The notes below the pieces were generated by a model. The model was not told the DNA's origin and ran no database searches. It saw nothing but the letters and a program-made list of their open reading frames with translations. This document shows positions 51,166 to 60,922 of a DNA stretch of 64,000 bases, piece by piece (within the stretch, counting starts at the first letter, position 1; each line of letters opens with the position of its first letter). The DNA is from Treponema parvum (lineage in GTDB: Bacteria; Spirochaetota; Spirochaetia; Treponematales; Treponemataceae): assembly GCF_017893965.1 (NCBI RefSeq), contig NZ_CP054142.1, positions 620,001 to 684,000 on the forward strand, read 5' to 3'. A program made the translations under genes and the position numbers.

Positions 51166-53046
51166 ATGGAAAGTAAGGCTGTTGCGAGTAGTAGTATCCG
51201 TATAGTATCCGTTAATGATTTATTCGGAAAAAATTTTTATATTCCGAGTTATCAGCGAGGATACCGCTGGGGAAAAAACGAAATAACGGATTTATTGGAA
51301 GATTTGTATGAATATGCCGATCTTGTCGAACGCGGAGAATCTTCCGAATTTTATTGCTTGCAGCCTTTAGTCGTAAAAGAAAAAGAATGGAAATCGGAAG
51401 GTGTTAATTATGCGGGATTTGAAGTTATTGACGGTCAGCAGAGATTAACTTCGATTTATATTTTGTTATCGTATCTCGCTCCTGTGGCCGATGTTTTGGG
51501 ACAACCCATTAATTTATATTCATTAAAATATGAAACCAGACCTAATTGTGAATTGTTTTTTAGCAAAAAACTGTTCACAACGGAAAATAAAGAAAATATC
51601 GATTTTCTTCATATTTCAAACGTTTATAACTGTATAGAAAAATGGTTTGAAAAAAATCCTCCTGCTAAGGTTCAAATACTAAATCTTTTTTTAAAACAAA
51701 AAAAGAACGCCGTTTTTATTTGGTATGCAATTTCCGAAAAAGAAAATGCATACGATGTTTTTAAAAGATTAAATTCCGGAAAGATAAAATTAAGCGATGC
51801 CGAACTTGTAAAGGCTTTAATCTTAAAAGAAAACAACAGCGCCGGAGATGATAAATTCAATCAGTCGGAACTTTCTTCGGAATGGAACGAAATTGAAAAA
51901 AACTTACATGATGATCCTTTTTGGTACTTTATTAACCCTAATCCTGAAAGCGTAATTTACAACGCAACAAGAATGGATTACGTTTTGGAATTAAGCGTAA
52001 GAACGGAATTAAAAGAAAATTATGAACGTAAGTTGGAAGTACAAACTCACTTGGTTTTTGTTTATTACAGCCGTTTAATAAAAAATGAAGGGTGGGAAAA
52101 TGCTTGGCACAAAATCCAAAATGTGTACAGAACAATTAAGACCTGGTTTACCGATCGTTCAATTTATCATTATGTCGGTTATCTGATTAATCGGCGTGGT
52201 GAAAACAAAATGACAGTTCTTTGTTCTCTATTGCAAAAGTATCAAAATCTTAACAAATCGAATTTTGAAAATACGTTAAAACAGGAATGCCGCAAGTCGC
52301 TTTTCGGTGAAAATAAAAAAGAAATTTCATTAGGTGATTTAAGGTATCCTGTAAATAACAATCAAATTCATAACTGTCTTTTGTTGTTCAATTTGGCTAC
52401 GACACAAAATCAAATAAGCGAAATGTCCAGATACCCGTTTGATCAGCATTTTCAAGCGACAAAATCCAAATGGTCTTTGGAACATATTCACGCACAGAAT
52501 GAAAGAAAGGCTGAATGGAGTGACGAGGAAATTTCTAAATTAAAGGCCTATCTTAAAAACCTTACGGCTGCCAATATTTCCGAACTCGGAGATTACATTG
52601 ACGGTAATACTATAAAAGACGAAGGTGTCTATAATGCCATTATCGGCGCATTTATGGGCGAAGCTGTAACTATGGAAAAACATGATGACGGAACCATTGT
52701 TTTTAATTCGGATTTTTCTAAAGACGATTCATTGATGAATATGGCTCTTTTGCAAGGTGATAAAAATGCGGCTTTTAACAATAAGGTTTATCCGGAGAAA
52801 AAAAATATTCTTGCAGAATATGAAAATGCCGAAAGACGCACTTACTTCGTACCCATCTGTACCCGCAATGTATTTTTTAAACATTATTCTCCTTCTTCTA
52901 CAAATTGTCTTATGTGGGATAAAGAAGCGGGAATAGAATATGTATCTGCCATGACAAAAGTAATAGCAAATTATATAGGTGCGGAGGCTCTCCTTTCACC
53001 AAAAGATAGTGAGCAATTTAACTATGGGTTAAAAATTAAGGCATAA
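51166..53046 (+). CDS. DUF262 + DUF1524 (HNH-like) protein, GmrSD-type
   Basis: 626 residues. The N-terminal DUF262 domain, a ParB/Srx-like NTPase, shows IPSYQRGYRW (residues 26-35) and VIDGQQRLT (87-95), then VFKRLNSGKIKLSDAELVKA. The C-terminal DUF1524 part has an HNH-like core: EHIHAQN near 441-447, then DSLMNMALLQGDKNAAFNN with K and YPEKK. Type IV GmrSD enzymes cut glucosylated-hydroxymethylcytosine phage DNA with NTP help, so this is a candidate phage-defence nuclease. AAGGA supports the start. The DNA is AT-rich compared with both flanks. It is one base from the next gene. Confidence 0.85.
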   Translation: MESKAVASSSIRIVSVNDLFGKNFYIPSYQRGYRWGKNEITDLLEDLYEYADLVERGESSEFYCLQPLVVKEKEWKSEGVNYAGFEVIDGQQRLTSIYILLSYLAPVADVLGQPINLYSLKYETRPNCELFFSKKLFTTENKENIDFLHISNVYNCIEKWFEKNPPAKVQILNLFLKQKKNAVFIWYAISEKENAYDVFKRLNSGKIKLSDAELVKALILKENNSAGDDKFNQSELSSEWNEIEKNLHDDPFWYFINPNPESVIYNATRMDYVLELSVRTELKENYERKLEVQTHLVFVYYSRLIKNEGWENAWHKIQNVYRTIKTWFTDRSIYHYVGYLINRRGENKMTVLCSLLQKYQNLNKSNFENTLKQECRKSLFGENKKEISLGDLRYPVNNNQIHNCLLLFNLATTQNQISEMSRYPFDQHFQATKSKWSLEHIHAQNERKAEWSDEEISKLKAYLKNLTAANISELGDYIDGNTIKDEGVYNAIIGAFMGEAVTMEKHDDGTIVFNSDFSKDDSLMNMALLQGDKNAAFNNKVYPEKKNILAEYENAERRTYFVPICTRNVFFKHYSPSSTNCLMWDKEAGIEYVSAMTKVIANYIGAEALLSPKDSEQFNYGLKIKA

Positions 53047-53047
53047 T

Positions 53048-55360
53048 ATGAGCGACATATATACTTTTTATAAACTTATATCAAAATATAAAATCCAAAT
53101 TCCTGTAATTCAACGCGAATATGCACAGGGCAGAAAAGATGTAAGAGCGCATGATATCAGAAAATCATTTATAGCATCCCTTATCGAATGCACTAAAAGT
53201 TCCGGAAAAACATTATTTTTGGATTTTACATACGGAAAGATGTCGGAAGATAAAATTTTTATTCCCTTTGACGGTCAACAGCGATTGACTACATTGTTCT
53301 TATTTCATCTTTTTGTTTTTAAAAAAACCGGTTTTCCGGAAGTAAATAGGTTGTTGGATTTTTCATATAAAACACGTCTTTCTTCCAAAGAATTTTGCGA
53401 AGCAATTGTAAAAAACAATATTATTCCAAAAACCGGAGATATTTCGTCGTTCATTAAAGATCAGAGCTGGTACTTTGCAGAATGGACTTGCGATGCGACT
53501 GTTGAAGGCATGCTTGTCGTTTTGGATGAAATACAAAGACAAATTGACAGTGACGCCTCAGTCGACTGTAATTTTATAAAAGATTCCTTGCTTTCCGACG
53601 ACTGTATTACTTTTCATTTTGTCGACATGGGAGTTAACAAACTTCCGGATGAAACTTATATCAAAATGAATGCCAGAGGCAAATCCTTAACAAGCTTTGA
53701 AAATTTTAAAGCCAGCTTGGAAGATTATTTGGAAACAAAGGATGATAAATTGTATCATCGTTTTAAAGGCGAATATATTAAAGAAAAAGGAATTTATTCA
53801 GGGATTGACGGACAATGGATGGAATTCTTCTTTAATAAGAATAATCAAGAAATTCCCGATTCCCTTATTCAGAGCATAATGAATAGGCATTTTATCAATG
53901 CGTGGAATATTTGGTATTCGGAAAACGCAAAGACAAAATCGGAACTGAAGAGACTGAGCAATGAAGAACGGTTATTTCAAGACGCCGTAGTACGATTAAA
54001 ATCTCAAATAGATACGGATTTTTTACTATATCCGACGGATGAAAATTTTATCAGTTGGGATTTATATAAAAATATTTTTGATAATTGTACGTTGAAAAAT
54101 ACTGTGGAACCGATTTTTAATTTTTTTGATGCGCTGCTTATAAATTATGAAAATATCATAAATACATGCAAAACTAGCTGGGAAGAAAAGGAAAATTGGA
54201 ATCCGTTACAAGGGAAAAAAGACAAAGACACCCAAGAAACATACAAATCGAGAGTCGCATTTTATGCAATGGTTTTATTCTTTAATAGAAATTATGAAAT
54301 TAAACAATTAAAAGAATGGATGCGCATTATATGGAATTATTTAGAGAACACTACGATCGATAGCGAAATGCCTTATAATGCCGCTTTGCGAGTCGTAAAG
54401 GCTTTGAGTGTTTTTTCAAATTCAATTATTGACGGATTAGCCGATCACTATGGGGATATAAACCTTCCGAACGATTTTGCGGGGAAAATTCAAGTTTCGG
54501 AAGAAAAACTGAAAGCTGAAAAAATTCTTTCAAGAAATGGCAGAGATTGGAAAACTAGGATAATCGAAGCGGAAGGGTTTGCTTTACTTAAGGGGAAAAT
54601 CAATGTTCTGTTTATTCACGGAGAAAAAACGACGTACAAGGATTTTTCGGACAGGTTGGATTTGTTGATTAAGATTTATGAAAATAATGACGAATATCAT
54701 TTTGTAAAAGTATTGCTTTCATATTATGAAGATAAGTCGCTAACCAAGCGTTTAGCCTTAAAAAGAACGGACAATAATTGGAAAAGGTTATTGACGGAAG
54801 ATTTATTTAAAACTTTCCAGCTGATTGAAAGCGATAAAATAAAAAGATCTAAAATTCCTTGGATCAATGATTTATGTTCAACGGATTTGCTGAATAACAG
54901 CCGTGAAGACGGTAAGATTGTAACTAAATACGGAGATTCCTTTGTCTTGTGGGGAACTTCAGGCTGCGTAACCCAAACTTATGGAAATCCGGTTCGGGGA
55001 AATGTTGTTATAGGTCATATAAGAAACAAGCTGCTTACAAATGAAAAAATTAAGACCGATTCAAAACTTAAAAATGTAAACTTCTATGAGGGAATTAATA
55101 TCGATTTTGAATATAAAAGCCGTTACTTTCAGTGGTGGCGTAGAAATAATGATAATGAGGCGGAATTTGACGTTTATTTAATGCTCACATCCGATCCATA
55201 TAGTTATGCCGAAAGAAATAAAAAACCTAAGACATTAACAAATACGGATCTTGATAAATATTTTTGCTTCAATATAACGAAAGAAATGAAAACCGATTCG
55301 GAAATTTTTATAAAAGCATTGGGCAACTTGATAACGGAATATAATAAAGACCGTAAATAA
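53048..55360 (+). CDS. Second DUF262-family protein, long form
   Basis: 770 residues. IPVIQREYAQGR (18-29) and PFDGQQRLTTLFLF (73-86) are the DUF262 motifs of a distinct subgroup whose first motif carries REYAQGR in place of R.Y.W. TYIKMNARGKSLTSFENFK near 203 is the partner motif. The remaining ~550 residues are helical, without an HNH that I can see. Near the C terminus is a domain with YGDSFVLWGTSGCVTQTYG and YFQWWRRNNDNEAEFDVY. The ATG follows the first gene's stop by one base, implying coupling. Together they look like a two-protein DUF262 defence module. The C-terminal domain is unassigned. Confidence 0.8.
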   Translation: MSDIYTFYKLISKYKIQIPVIQREYAQGRKDVRAHDIRKSFIASLIECTKSSGKTLFLDFTYGKMSEDKIFIPFDGQQRLTTLFLFHLFVFKKTGFPEVNRLLDFSYKTRLSSKEFCEAIVKNNIIPKTGDISSFIKDQSWYFAEWTCDATVEGMLVVLDEIQRQIDSDASVDCNFIKDSLLSDDCITFHFVDMGVNKLPDETYIKMNARGKSLTSFENFKASLEDYLETKDDKLYHRFKGEYIKEKGIYSGIDGQWMEFFFNKNNQEIPDSLIQSIMNRHFINAWNIWYSENAKTKSELKRLSNEERLFQDAVVRLKSQIDTDFLLYPTDENFISWDLYKNIFDNCTLKNTVEPIFNFFDALLINYENIINTCKTSWEEKENWNPLQGKKDKDTQETYKSRVAFYAMVLFFNRNYEIKQLKEWMRIIWNYLENTTIDSEMPYNAALRVVKALSVFSNSIIDGLADHYGDINLPNDFAGKIQVSEEKLKAEKILSRNGRDWKTRIIEAEGFALLKGKINVLFIHGEKTTYKDFSDRLDLLIKIYENNDEYHFVKVLLSYYEDKSLTKRLALKRTDNNWKRLLTEDLFKTFQLIESDKIKRSKIPWINDLCSTDLLNNSREDGKIVTKYGDSFVLWGTSGCVTQTYGNPVRGNVVIGHIRNKLLTNEKIKTDSKLKNVNFYEGINIDFEYKSRYFQWWRRNNDNEAEFDVYLMLTSDPYSYAERNKKPKTLTNTDLDKYFCFNITKEMKTDSEIFIKALGNLITEYNKDRK

Positions 55361-55438
55361 AAATCGCAGCTTATGAAACGATAGCTTTTTCATTCGCCGT
55401 ACACTTGCCCTTAAAGCTTAAAAAAGCAATGCCGTCTC

Positions 55439-56704
55439 TTATTCTGTCGGGCGTTTTTTTAAGCTTTTGCTGTCGAGAACCGCCTGTCCCTTGCCCGTGC
55501 TTTGTTCCATCATGGCACGCACTTTAAGCGGCAATCCGAAAAGCGTTATAAAGCCTTGTGCGTCCTTGTGATCGTACAATTCCCCCGTAGTAAAACTTGC
55601 AATGCTTTCATTGTACAAACTGTATTTTGAGTCGGCTCCCGCGCCGTGTATAGTCCCCTTGTACAGTTTTAACCTTACCCAGCCCGTAACGTTTTCTTCG
55701 ATCTTGTCGTTGAAAGCTTTGATTCCGTCCATGAGCGCGGTAAACCAAAGCCCGTTGTAAATAAGTTCCGCCTGTTTAAGCGCGACTTGCTGTTTAAAGT
55801 GATATGTGTCTCGGTCGAGGCAAAGATGATCCATCTGCTCGTGAGCGTAATACAAAATCGTTCCGCCCGGAGTTTCGTAAATGCCCCTGCTTTTCATTCC
55901 TACGCAGCGGTTTTCAACGAGATCCACGAGGCCTATGCCGTTTTTTCCGCCGATCTTATTGAGTTCCGTTATGATTTCAAGGCCGCTCATTTTTTTATCG
56001 TTTAAAGCTACGGGAATTCCTTTTTCAAATTCGATTTTTACGTATTCGGCCTTATCGGGAGCGTCTTCGGGGCGGACGGTGTTTTTAAGCATGTTTTGCC
56101 AATCCGGCTCGTTCTTTGTTTCTTCAAGTTCAAGCCCTTCGTGGCTTATGTGCCAGATATTTTCATCCGCACTGTAAGAAGAAGATTTTTTTACCGGAAC
56201 CGGAATATTACGGTCTTCAAGGTATTTGATTTCATCTTCTCGGCTTTTTAGAGTCCATTTGTCGTCTCTCCATGCGGCGATCACTTTGAGATCCGGCGCG
56301 AAGGCTTTTATGGCAAGTTCAAAACGAACCTGGTCGTTGCCTTTTCCCGTAGCCCCGTGGCAGATCGCTATGGCTTTTTCCTGCCGTGCATATTCGACTA
56401 AAATCTTTCCTATGAGCGGCCGGGCGGTAGAAGTACCCAAGAGATACCTGTCTTCGTAAATTGCGTTACCTTTCAGAGCCGGCCATATGTATTCTTCGAT
56501 ATATTCTTCTCTTGCGTCTACGACATAACAGGCTGCGGCTCCCGTACGAAGCGCGCGGTCTTTAATCGCCTTCCAGTCGTCTCCTTGACCGACGTCTATG
56601 CATACGGCTATTACGTCGTAATTATAATTTTCTTTAAGCCACGGAATGATAACCGTTGTGTCAAGTCCGCCGGAATACGCCAATACTACCTTGTCTTTCG
56701 CCAT
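55439..56704 (-). CDS. argG: Argininosuccinate synthase
   Basis: ArgG, 421 residues, joins citrulline and aspartate using ATP. The PP-loop AYSGGLDTTVIIPWL is at residues 9-23. Also visible are CHGATGKGNDQVRFE near 118 and GLVDLVENRCVGMKSRG near 270. Length fits the family. GGAAGGA lies before the ATG. argC is 4 kb away, so arginine genes are scattered rather than in an operon. The last residues (LDSKSLKKRPTE) are normal. Confidence 0.97.
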   Translation of the reverse strand: MAKDKVVLAYSGGLDTTVIIPWLKENYNYDVIAVCIDVGQGDDWKAIKDRALRTGAAACYVVDAREEYIEEYIWPALKGNAIYEDRYLLGTSTARPLIGKILVEYARQEKAIAICHGATGKGNDQVRFELAIKAFAPDLKVIAAWRDDKWTLKSREDEIKYLEDRNIPVPVKKSSSYSADENIWHISHEGLELEETKNEPDWQNMLKNTVRPEDAPDKAEYVKIEFEKGIPVALNDKKMSGLEIITELNKIGGKNGIGLVDLVENRCVGMKSRGIYETPGGTILYYAHEQMDHLCLDRDTYHFKQQVALKQAELIYNGLWFTALMDGIKAFNDKIEENVTGWVRLKLYKGTIHGAGADSKYSLYNESIASFTTGELYDHKDAQGFITLFGLPLKVRAMMEQSTGKGQAVLDSKSLKKRPTE

Positions 56705-56722
56705 AAAATTCCTTCCTCATTT

Positions 56723-56772
56723 AAATTCAACAGTGGAACAAAATATCAATTTTGGAGACTGTTGAATTCGTG
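56723..56772. repeat. 50-bp dispersed repeat, copy 2
   Basis: Nearly identical to 22433-22482, in the same orientation, with ATTCAACAGT/ACTGTTGAAT arms. It lies 20 bases upstream of argG in its leader or promoter region. Confidence 0.75.
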
Positions 56773-56962
56773 TGCCGTTAAAATTGCATATTTATGCATA
56801 ATAATCTAGCGAATTCTGCAAAAAGTTGCAAGATAGTGCGGATAGATAGCGGCGACGACAGGCGCCTGGGCGGCGGTGCGCGGCAACAGATATTGAAGGC
56901 TGCTGCGGGAGAATGTGTGGGCGGCAGGCGCTTGGCCGGCAGTGCTCGGTGAAGGTTCCCGG

Positions 56963-57781
56963 TTATCCGAACACGCCGGTTATGAGATTGTGCGCGACTG
57001 AGCCGGGCTGCGGAATGGTCGGCAAATCGTCTTTGTCAAACCATGCGGCCTCGCTTATTTCTTCCGGCTGTATTTTTATTTCCCCGCCGGCATATTCGGC
57101 GCGGAAGGCAAGCATAAGCTGGTCCGGAAACGGCCATGACTGGCTTCCCACATACCGTATATTTTTTATGTCCACTCCGCTTTCTTCTTTTACTTCACGG
57201 ACTACGCTTTGTTCTGCGGTTTCGCCTATTTCAACAAAGCCGGAAATACATGCATAAAGATTCTGGATTCGCTGTGCGTGCCGCACAAGAAGATACTTGT
57301 CTTTGTCGCTCACTAAGACTATGACGGCCGGTTCGATCTGCGGAAAATATTGGTGGCCGCACTTCGGGCAGATTTTTGCGCTCATGGTTTGGTCGTCTGC
57401 AAGTTTTGTAGAACAACGCGGGCAAAAACGCATCTTTTCGCGCCATGCAAGAAGCCCCTTCGCTCGGGTGGAAAGCAGTATGTGTTTTTCGTCGCTCATA
57501 TTAAAAAAATCTCTTAGCGGAATAAACTCGCAGCCGGCCGGAGCGGGGGATGAGCTTTCAAGCTGCATGGCGGAAAAATTATATTCGGGTTCGCTGAACC
57601 AGTCCGTCGCAGCCTGAAATTCAATGCATTTTCTGAAAATCTTTTCCGACGGCATGACCGTGCCGTTCGCTGTTTGTTCCTGCAAGGGGACGTTTTTTTG
57701 CGTTTCAAGCAGTATATTATTTTCACGGAAAATAAAACGGAATTCACAGATAAAATTATTTGAATTGCTTATTATTGACAT
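56963..57781 (-). CDS. nudC: NAD(+) diphosphatase NudC
   Basis: 272 residues of the NudC Nudix group, which cleaves NADH/NAD and removes NAD caps from RNA. A zinc ribbon is formed by FCPRCSTKLA and KICPKCGHQYFPQ (near 118-143). The Nudix box reads GFVEIGETAEQSVVREVKEE, followed by SGV. The downstream SQPWPFPxSxM motif is SQSWPFPDQLMLAF. All features fit. The start has no ribosome site and sits by a -10 box. Confidence 0.95.
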   Translation of the reverse strand: MSIISNSNNFICEFRFIFRENNILLETQKNVPLQEQTANGTVMPSEKIFRKCIEFQAATDWFSEPEYNFSAMQLESSSPAPAGCEFIPLRDFFNMSDEKHILLSTRAKGLLAWREKMRFCPRCSTKLADDQTMSAKICPKCGHQYFPQIEPAVIVLVSDKDKYLLVRHAQRIQNLYACISGFVEIGETAEQSVVREVKEESGVDIKNIRYVGSQSWPFPDQLMLAFRAEYAGGEIKIQPEEISEAAWFDKDDLPTIPQPGSVAHNLITGVFG

Positions 57782-57788
57782 AAATTAA

Positions 57789-57816
57789 AGTATAAGCCTT
57801 GCAGTGGAAAATTCAA
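57789..57816 (-). promoter_or_regulatory. nudC promoter (leaderless type)
   Basis: Minus-strand TTGAAT (57811-57816) and TATACT (57789-57794), spacing 16. The ATG at 57781 comes after seven bases. Confidence 0.6.
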
Positions 57817-57896
57817 GTAAAAATTTCAGGCTGAAATTTCAAGCCGGCAAATTGAACCGTGCTGTCAAATTCGGCGGTTAATCAAACGGCAAAGGT

Positions 57897-60401
57897 TCAT
57901 CGGACAGAACTTATCGTAAAAAACGCAGTTTCCGTTTCCCAGTTAAAAATCGTGGTTTTTGCCGCCGTTTCCAGAAGATTTTTTATTTTATCCGCGTCAA
58001 CTTTTCCTATCGCATTCGATATGTAAGAGCCGTAAGCCGAATTTTCGGCGTTAAACCAGCTTTGTATTTCCTGTTGTGAAATGCGGCGCTTTTCGCTTAT
58101 GACGCGGGAATCCGAAGTTGTTAGGAATCCTTTTTCTCCGAATATTTGTGAAATCGTATTCGCGTTCCAGTTAAAAAGCGGGTTTTCTTTGTCGCTAAAG
58201 AATTCCGTTTCAGCCTTTTCCATTTTCACAAGAATTTCTCTGAACGATTCCGCACCGGACGAAGTGAGAACCTGTCTTTCCACAAGTTTTCCTATGTGCT
58301 GCGAACTGCAGGGAATACGCTGCGCGACGATCGCCTTCCACATGGGCGCCAGAGGACTTTCCGTTTTTTTGCCGTCAGGCGACGCATCGGAGGGGGCGGA
58401 TAAAAGAGCTTTAAAAGAATCGGCGAGGGATTTTATCGCTTTTACGCTCGTAAAAGGATCTCTAAAAAAAACTCTGTCAAAAATAGCCCCGTTGTATTGG
58501 AAACGTAAAAAAATGTCTTTAAACGCTTTGGGGTCTATAGGATCGCGGGAATCGGTTTCGGGGCGGTAATCCAAAACAGGCTTGTCAAGGTTGTCGAGAG
58601 TTCGCGCGTATTGTTCAAGAATTTCTTTTCCCTGCTTGTTTCTGCAAACTCCGCACGTAACTCCTTCGGGCGTTTTGCGCGCTATTTCCCAGAGTAAAAG
58701 TCCGTCGTCGGCGTCCCAGATAAGGCAGCGGTGATGGCGTGATAGTTCTGCAAGAGACGTCATTGTGTCGCGGATCCCAAGCAGGTTTTCAGCCCGGTTT
58801 GAATCCAGCCGCTGCCGCCATGCCATGTCGGCTTTGTCCAGAGCCGTTTCTTTGTGGCTGTCCGGCGGAGTATAGGTAAGATTTTCTTCGCTCTTGCTTC
58901 TGACGTTTTTAGGCTGACCTGATATCCACCATTCGTTTAAATCGGCTTTAAAAAGTTTTTCTTTTTCTCCGCCGGATTTTCCGCTGGAATGATCTGACAC
59001 AGATTCGGCATGTGTATCGGCGGTTGACGCATTTTGCGCATTGTTACCGCCCAAAATTGAAGCTATCTGAAGTTCTCTTCGTGAAAGCACTTCGTTTTTT
59101 ATTATTTTTTCATAGCCTTGATCGCTCGGCGTGTAAAATATCCGGCCGACAAGCGCGTCGGGTAAGTATTGCTGGGCAACCCAGTGATCGCGGTATGCGT
59201 GCGGATATAAATATCCTTTGCCGTGTCCGAATCCTTCTTCGTCTCTGCTGGGATCTTTTAAGTGATTGGGAACTTCCGCTCCGTCTTTTTCTACGGAGGA
59301 AAGCGCGTCAAAGAACGCCATGCTGCTGTTTGATTTAGGCGCAGTCGCCAAATACAAGGCGGCGTGCGCCAAATGGTACCGCCCCTCCGGAAGTCCTACC
59401 CGGTCAAAGGCTTCGGCAGAGCTTACCACTACCGTAATTGCGTTAGGATCGGCGAGTCCCGTATCTTCGCAGGCGGAAATAAGCATGCGCCTAAAGATAA
59501 AGGCAGGATCTTCTCCCGCCCTTACCATGCGTGCAAGCCAGTACATGGCGCCGTCGGGGTCGCGCCCGCGAAGGCTCTTTATAAAGGCGCTTATTATGTC
59601 ATAGTGATAGTCCCCGTCCCGGTCATACAATACGACTTTTTTTTGTATCGATTCTTCCGCCGCTTCCTTGCTGATATATATTGTAGATCCCCATGCGGGA
59701 ACCGGAGGATCGGCTTCAGGCTGCCATTTTTCAGGGGTGGTCTCTACCGCAAGTTCAAGGGCGTTAAGAAGGCTTCTTGCGTCTCCGTTTGCCGTGTCGA
59801 TAAGATGCTCCAAAGCTCCCTGTTCGAATTGGATCTTCCAGTGGCCGTAACCGCGTTCCACATCTTCGAGCGCCATTTTCGCCGCATGCGCAAGATCTTC
59901 CTTTGTTAAAGGTTTGAGCTGAAAGACGCGGCTTCTGCTTACAAGCGCCTTATTTACTTCAAAAAAAGGATTTTCCGTCGTCGCTCCTACAAGTATTATA
60001 GTGCCGTTTTCAACCCACGGTAAAAGAGCGTCCTGTTGCGATTTGTTCCAGCGGTGAACTTCGTCGACGAATAAGATTGTGCGGCGGTTGTACAATTTAT
60101 AGTACTCTTCCGCCTGTTTTATCGCTACCCTGATATCCTGAACGCCTGTAAGAACAGCGTTGAGTGTAATAAAATTGCTTTTCGTGTGATTTGCAATGAC
60201 CCGCGCGAGAGTTGTTTTCCCCGATCCCGGAGGACCGTAAAATATTACCGACGAAAGCTGATCCGCCGCTATCGCTCTTCGTAAAAGCCTTCCCTTGCCT
60301 ACGATGTGGTCTTGTCCGATGTATTCGTCAAGGTTCCGCGGTCTCATGCGAGCGGCAAGCGGTTCTTTGCTTTTTTTTGCGCTGTCAAACAGATCCGACA
60401 T
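57897..60401 (-). CDS. rarA: RarA/MgsA-type AAA+ ATPase fused to a C-terminal domain
   Basis: About 834 residues from ATG 60401. The upstream extension of the frame overlaps the preceding gene, so this start is chosen. Residues ~1-440 match RarA, a AAA+ ATPase acting at stalled forks: [18 protein letters not shown], Walker [17 protein letters not shown] near 60, the Walker [14 protein letters not shown], and [12 protein letters not shown]. The C-terminal ~350 residues are extra, as in the RarA/unknown-domain fusions of cyanobacteria and spirochaetes; a methyltransferase-like fold has been suggested. [20 protein letters not shown]-type residues close the RarA part. The upstream stop is one base away, suggesting coupled translation with the TPR lipoprotein. 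Confidence 0.88.
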   Translation of the reverse strand: MSDLFDSAKKSKEPLAARMRPRNLDEYIGQDHIVGKGRLLRRAIAADQLSSVIFYGPPGSGKTTLARVIANHTKSNFITLNAVLTGVQDIRVAIKQAEEYYKLYNRRTILFVDEVHRWNKSQQDALLPWVENGTIILVGATTENPFFEVNKALVSRSRVFQLKPLTKEDLAHAAKMALEDVERGYGHWKIQFEQGALEHLIDTANGDARSLLNALELAVETTPEKWQPEADPPVPAWGSTIYISKEAAEESIQKKVVLYDRDGDYHYDIISAFIKSLRGRDPDGAMYWLARMVRAGEDPAFIFRRMLISACEDTGLADPNAITVVVSSAEAFDRVGLPEGRYHLAHAALYLATAPKSNSSMAFFDALSSVEKDGAEVPNHLKDPSRDEEGFGHGKGYLYPHAYRDHWVAQQYLPDALVGRIFYTPSDQGYEKIIKNEVLSRRELQIASILGGNNAQNASTADTHAESVSDHSSGKSGGEKEKLFKADLNEWWISGQPKNVRSKSEENLTYTPPDSHKETALDKADMAWRQRLDSNRAENLLGIRDTMTSLAELSRHHRCLIWDADDGLLLWEIARKTPEGVTCGVCRNKQGKEILEQYARTLDNLDKPVLDYRPETDSRDPIDPKAFKDIFLRFQYNGAIFDRVFFRDPFTSVKAIKSLADSFKALLSAPSDASPDGKKTESPLAPMWKAIVAQRIPCSSQHIGKLVERQVLTSSGAESFREILVKMEKAETEFFSDKENPLFNWNANTISQIFGEKGFLTTSDSRVISEKRRISQQEIQSWFNAENSAYGSYISNAIGKVDADKIKNLLETAAKTTIFNWETETAFFTISSVR

Positions 60402-60402
60402 A

Positions 60403-60834
60403 TTATTCGTATTGTGTTTTTTCCGAAGGAGCGGCTTTAACCGGGATTTTTGCAAGCTCAATTTCTGCAAGCTTGTTATACGCTGCCGGCAGCGTGCCCG
60501 GAATAGAGTTTTTGAAAATCTCTACTATCTCTTCAAATATCGGTTTTGCCGACTTGAAATCTTTTTTCTTCATATAAAGGTGGCCTATTTCGTATCTGGC
60601 TTCCACGTAAGAAGCGTTGTCGCTGCCGTACATGTCGATAACGGCCTGGTAATATTTAAATGCAGCCTTATACTTTCCGTTTTGATAAGAATCCTGACCT
60701 TTTTGTATCAATTCCTGTGAAGTCATTGAGCTGTCTATGATAACGGGCGTTGATCTGCATGCCGCGGTCAAAAAAAACGTTGCGACCGCCGCAAGGCACA
60801 TAGTGATTTTTTTGTTAAATATTGCAAGTTTCAT
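60403..60834 (-). CDS. Small TPR lipoprotein
   Basis: 143 residues. A signal peptide with lipobox LTAAC (near residue 26) implies lipidation. The rest is two to three tetratricopeptide repeats (LIQKGQDSYQNGKYKAAFKY, RYEIGHLYMKKKDFKSAKPI). It is likely a periplasmic or outer-membrane-associated scaffold, reminiscent of BamD/YfiO- or CpoB-like helper proteins but shorter. The rarA-type gene begins right after the stop. The start lacks a ribosome site. Confidence 0.8.
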   Translation of the reverse strand: MKLAIFNKKITMCLAAVATFFLTAACRSTPVIIDSSMTSQELIQKGQDSYQNGKYKAAFKYYQAVIDMYGSDNASYVEARYEIGHLYMKKKDFKSAKPIFEEIVEIFKNSIPGTLPAAYNKLAEIELAKIPVKAAPSEKTQYE

Positions 60835-60840
60835 GCCGGT

Positions 60841-60869
60841 AGTGTAACATTACCCTGCTTCTGTTTCAA
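60841..60869 (-). promoter_or_regulatory. Promoter of the TPR lipoprotein and rarA (leaderless type)
   Basis: Minus-strand TTGAAA (60864-60869) and TACACT (60841-60846), spacing 17. ATG 60834 follows after six bases. Confidence 0.6.
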
Positions 60870-60922
60870 GGTGATATTGATTTTTCCAATATGCATGATA
60901 TGTTTGAAGCGAAGGGGAAACA

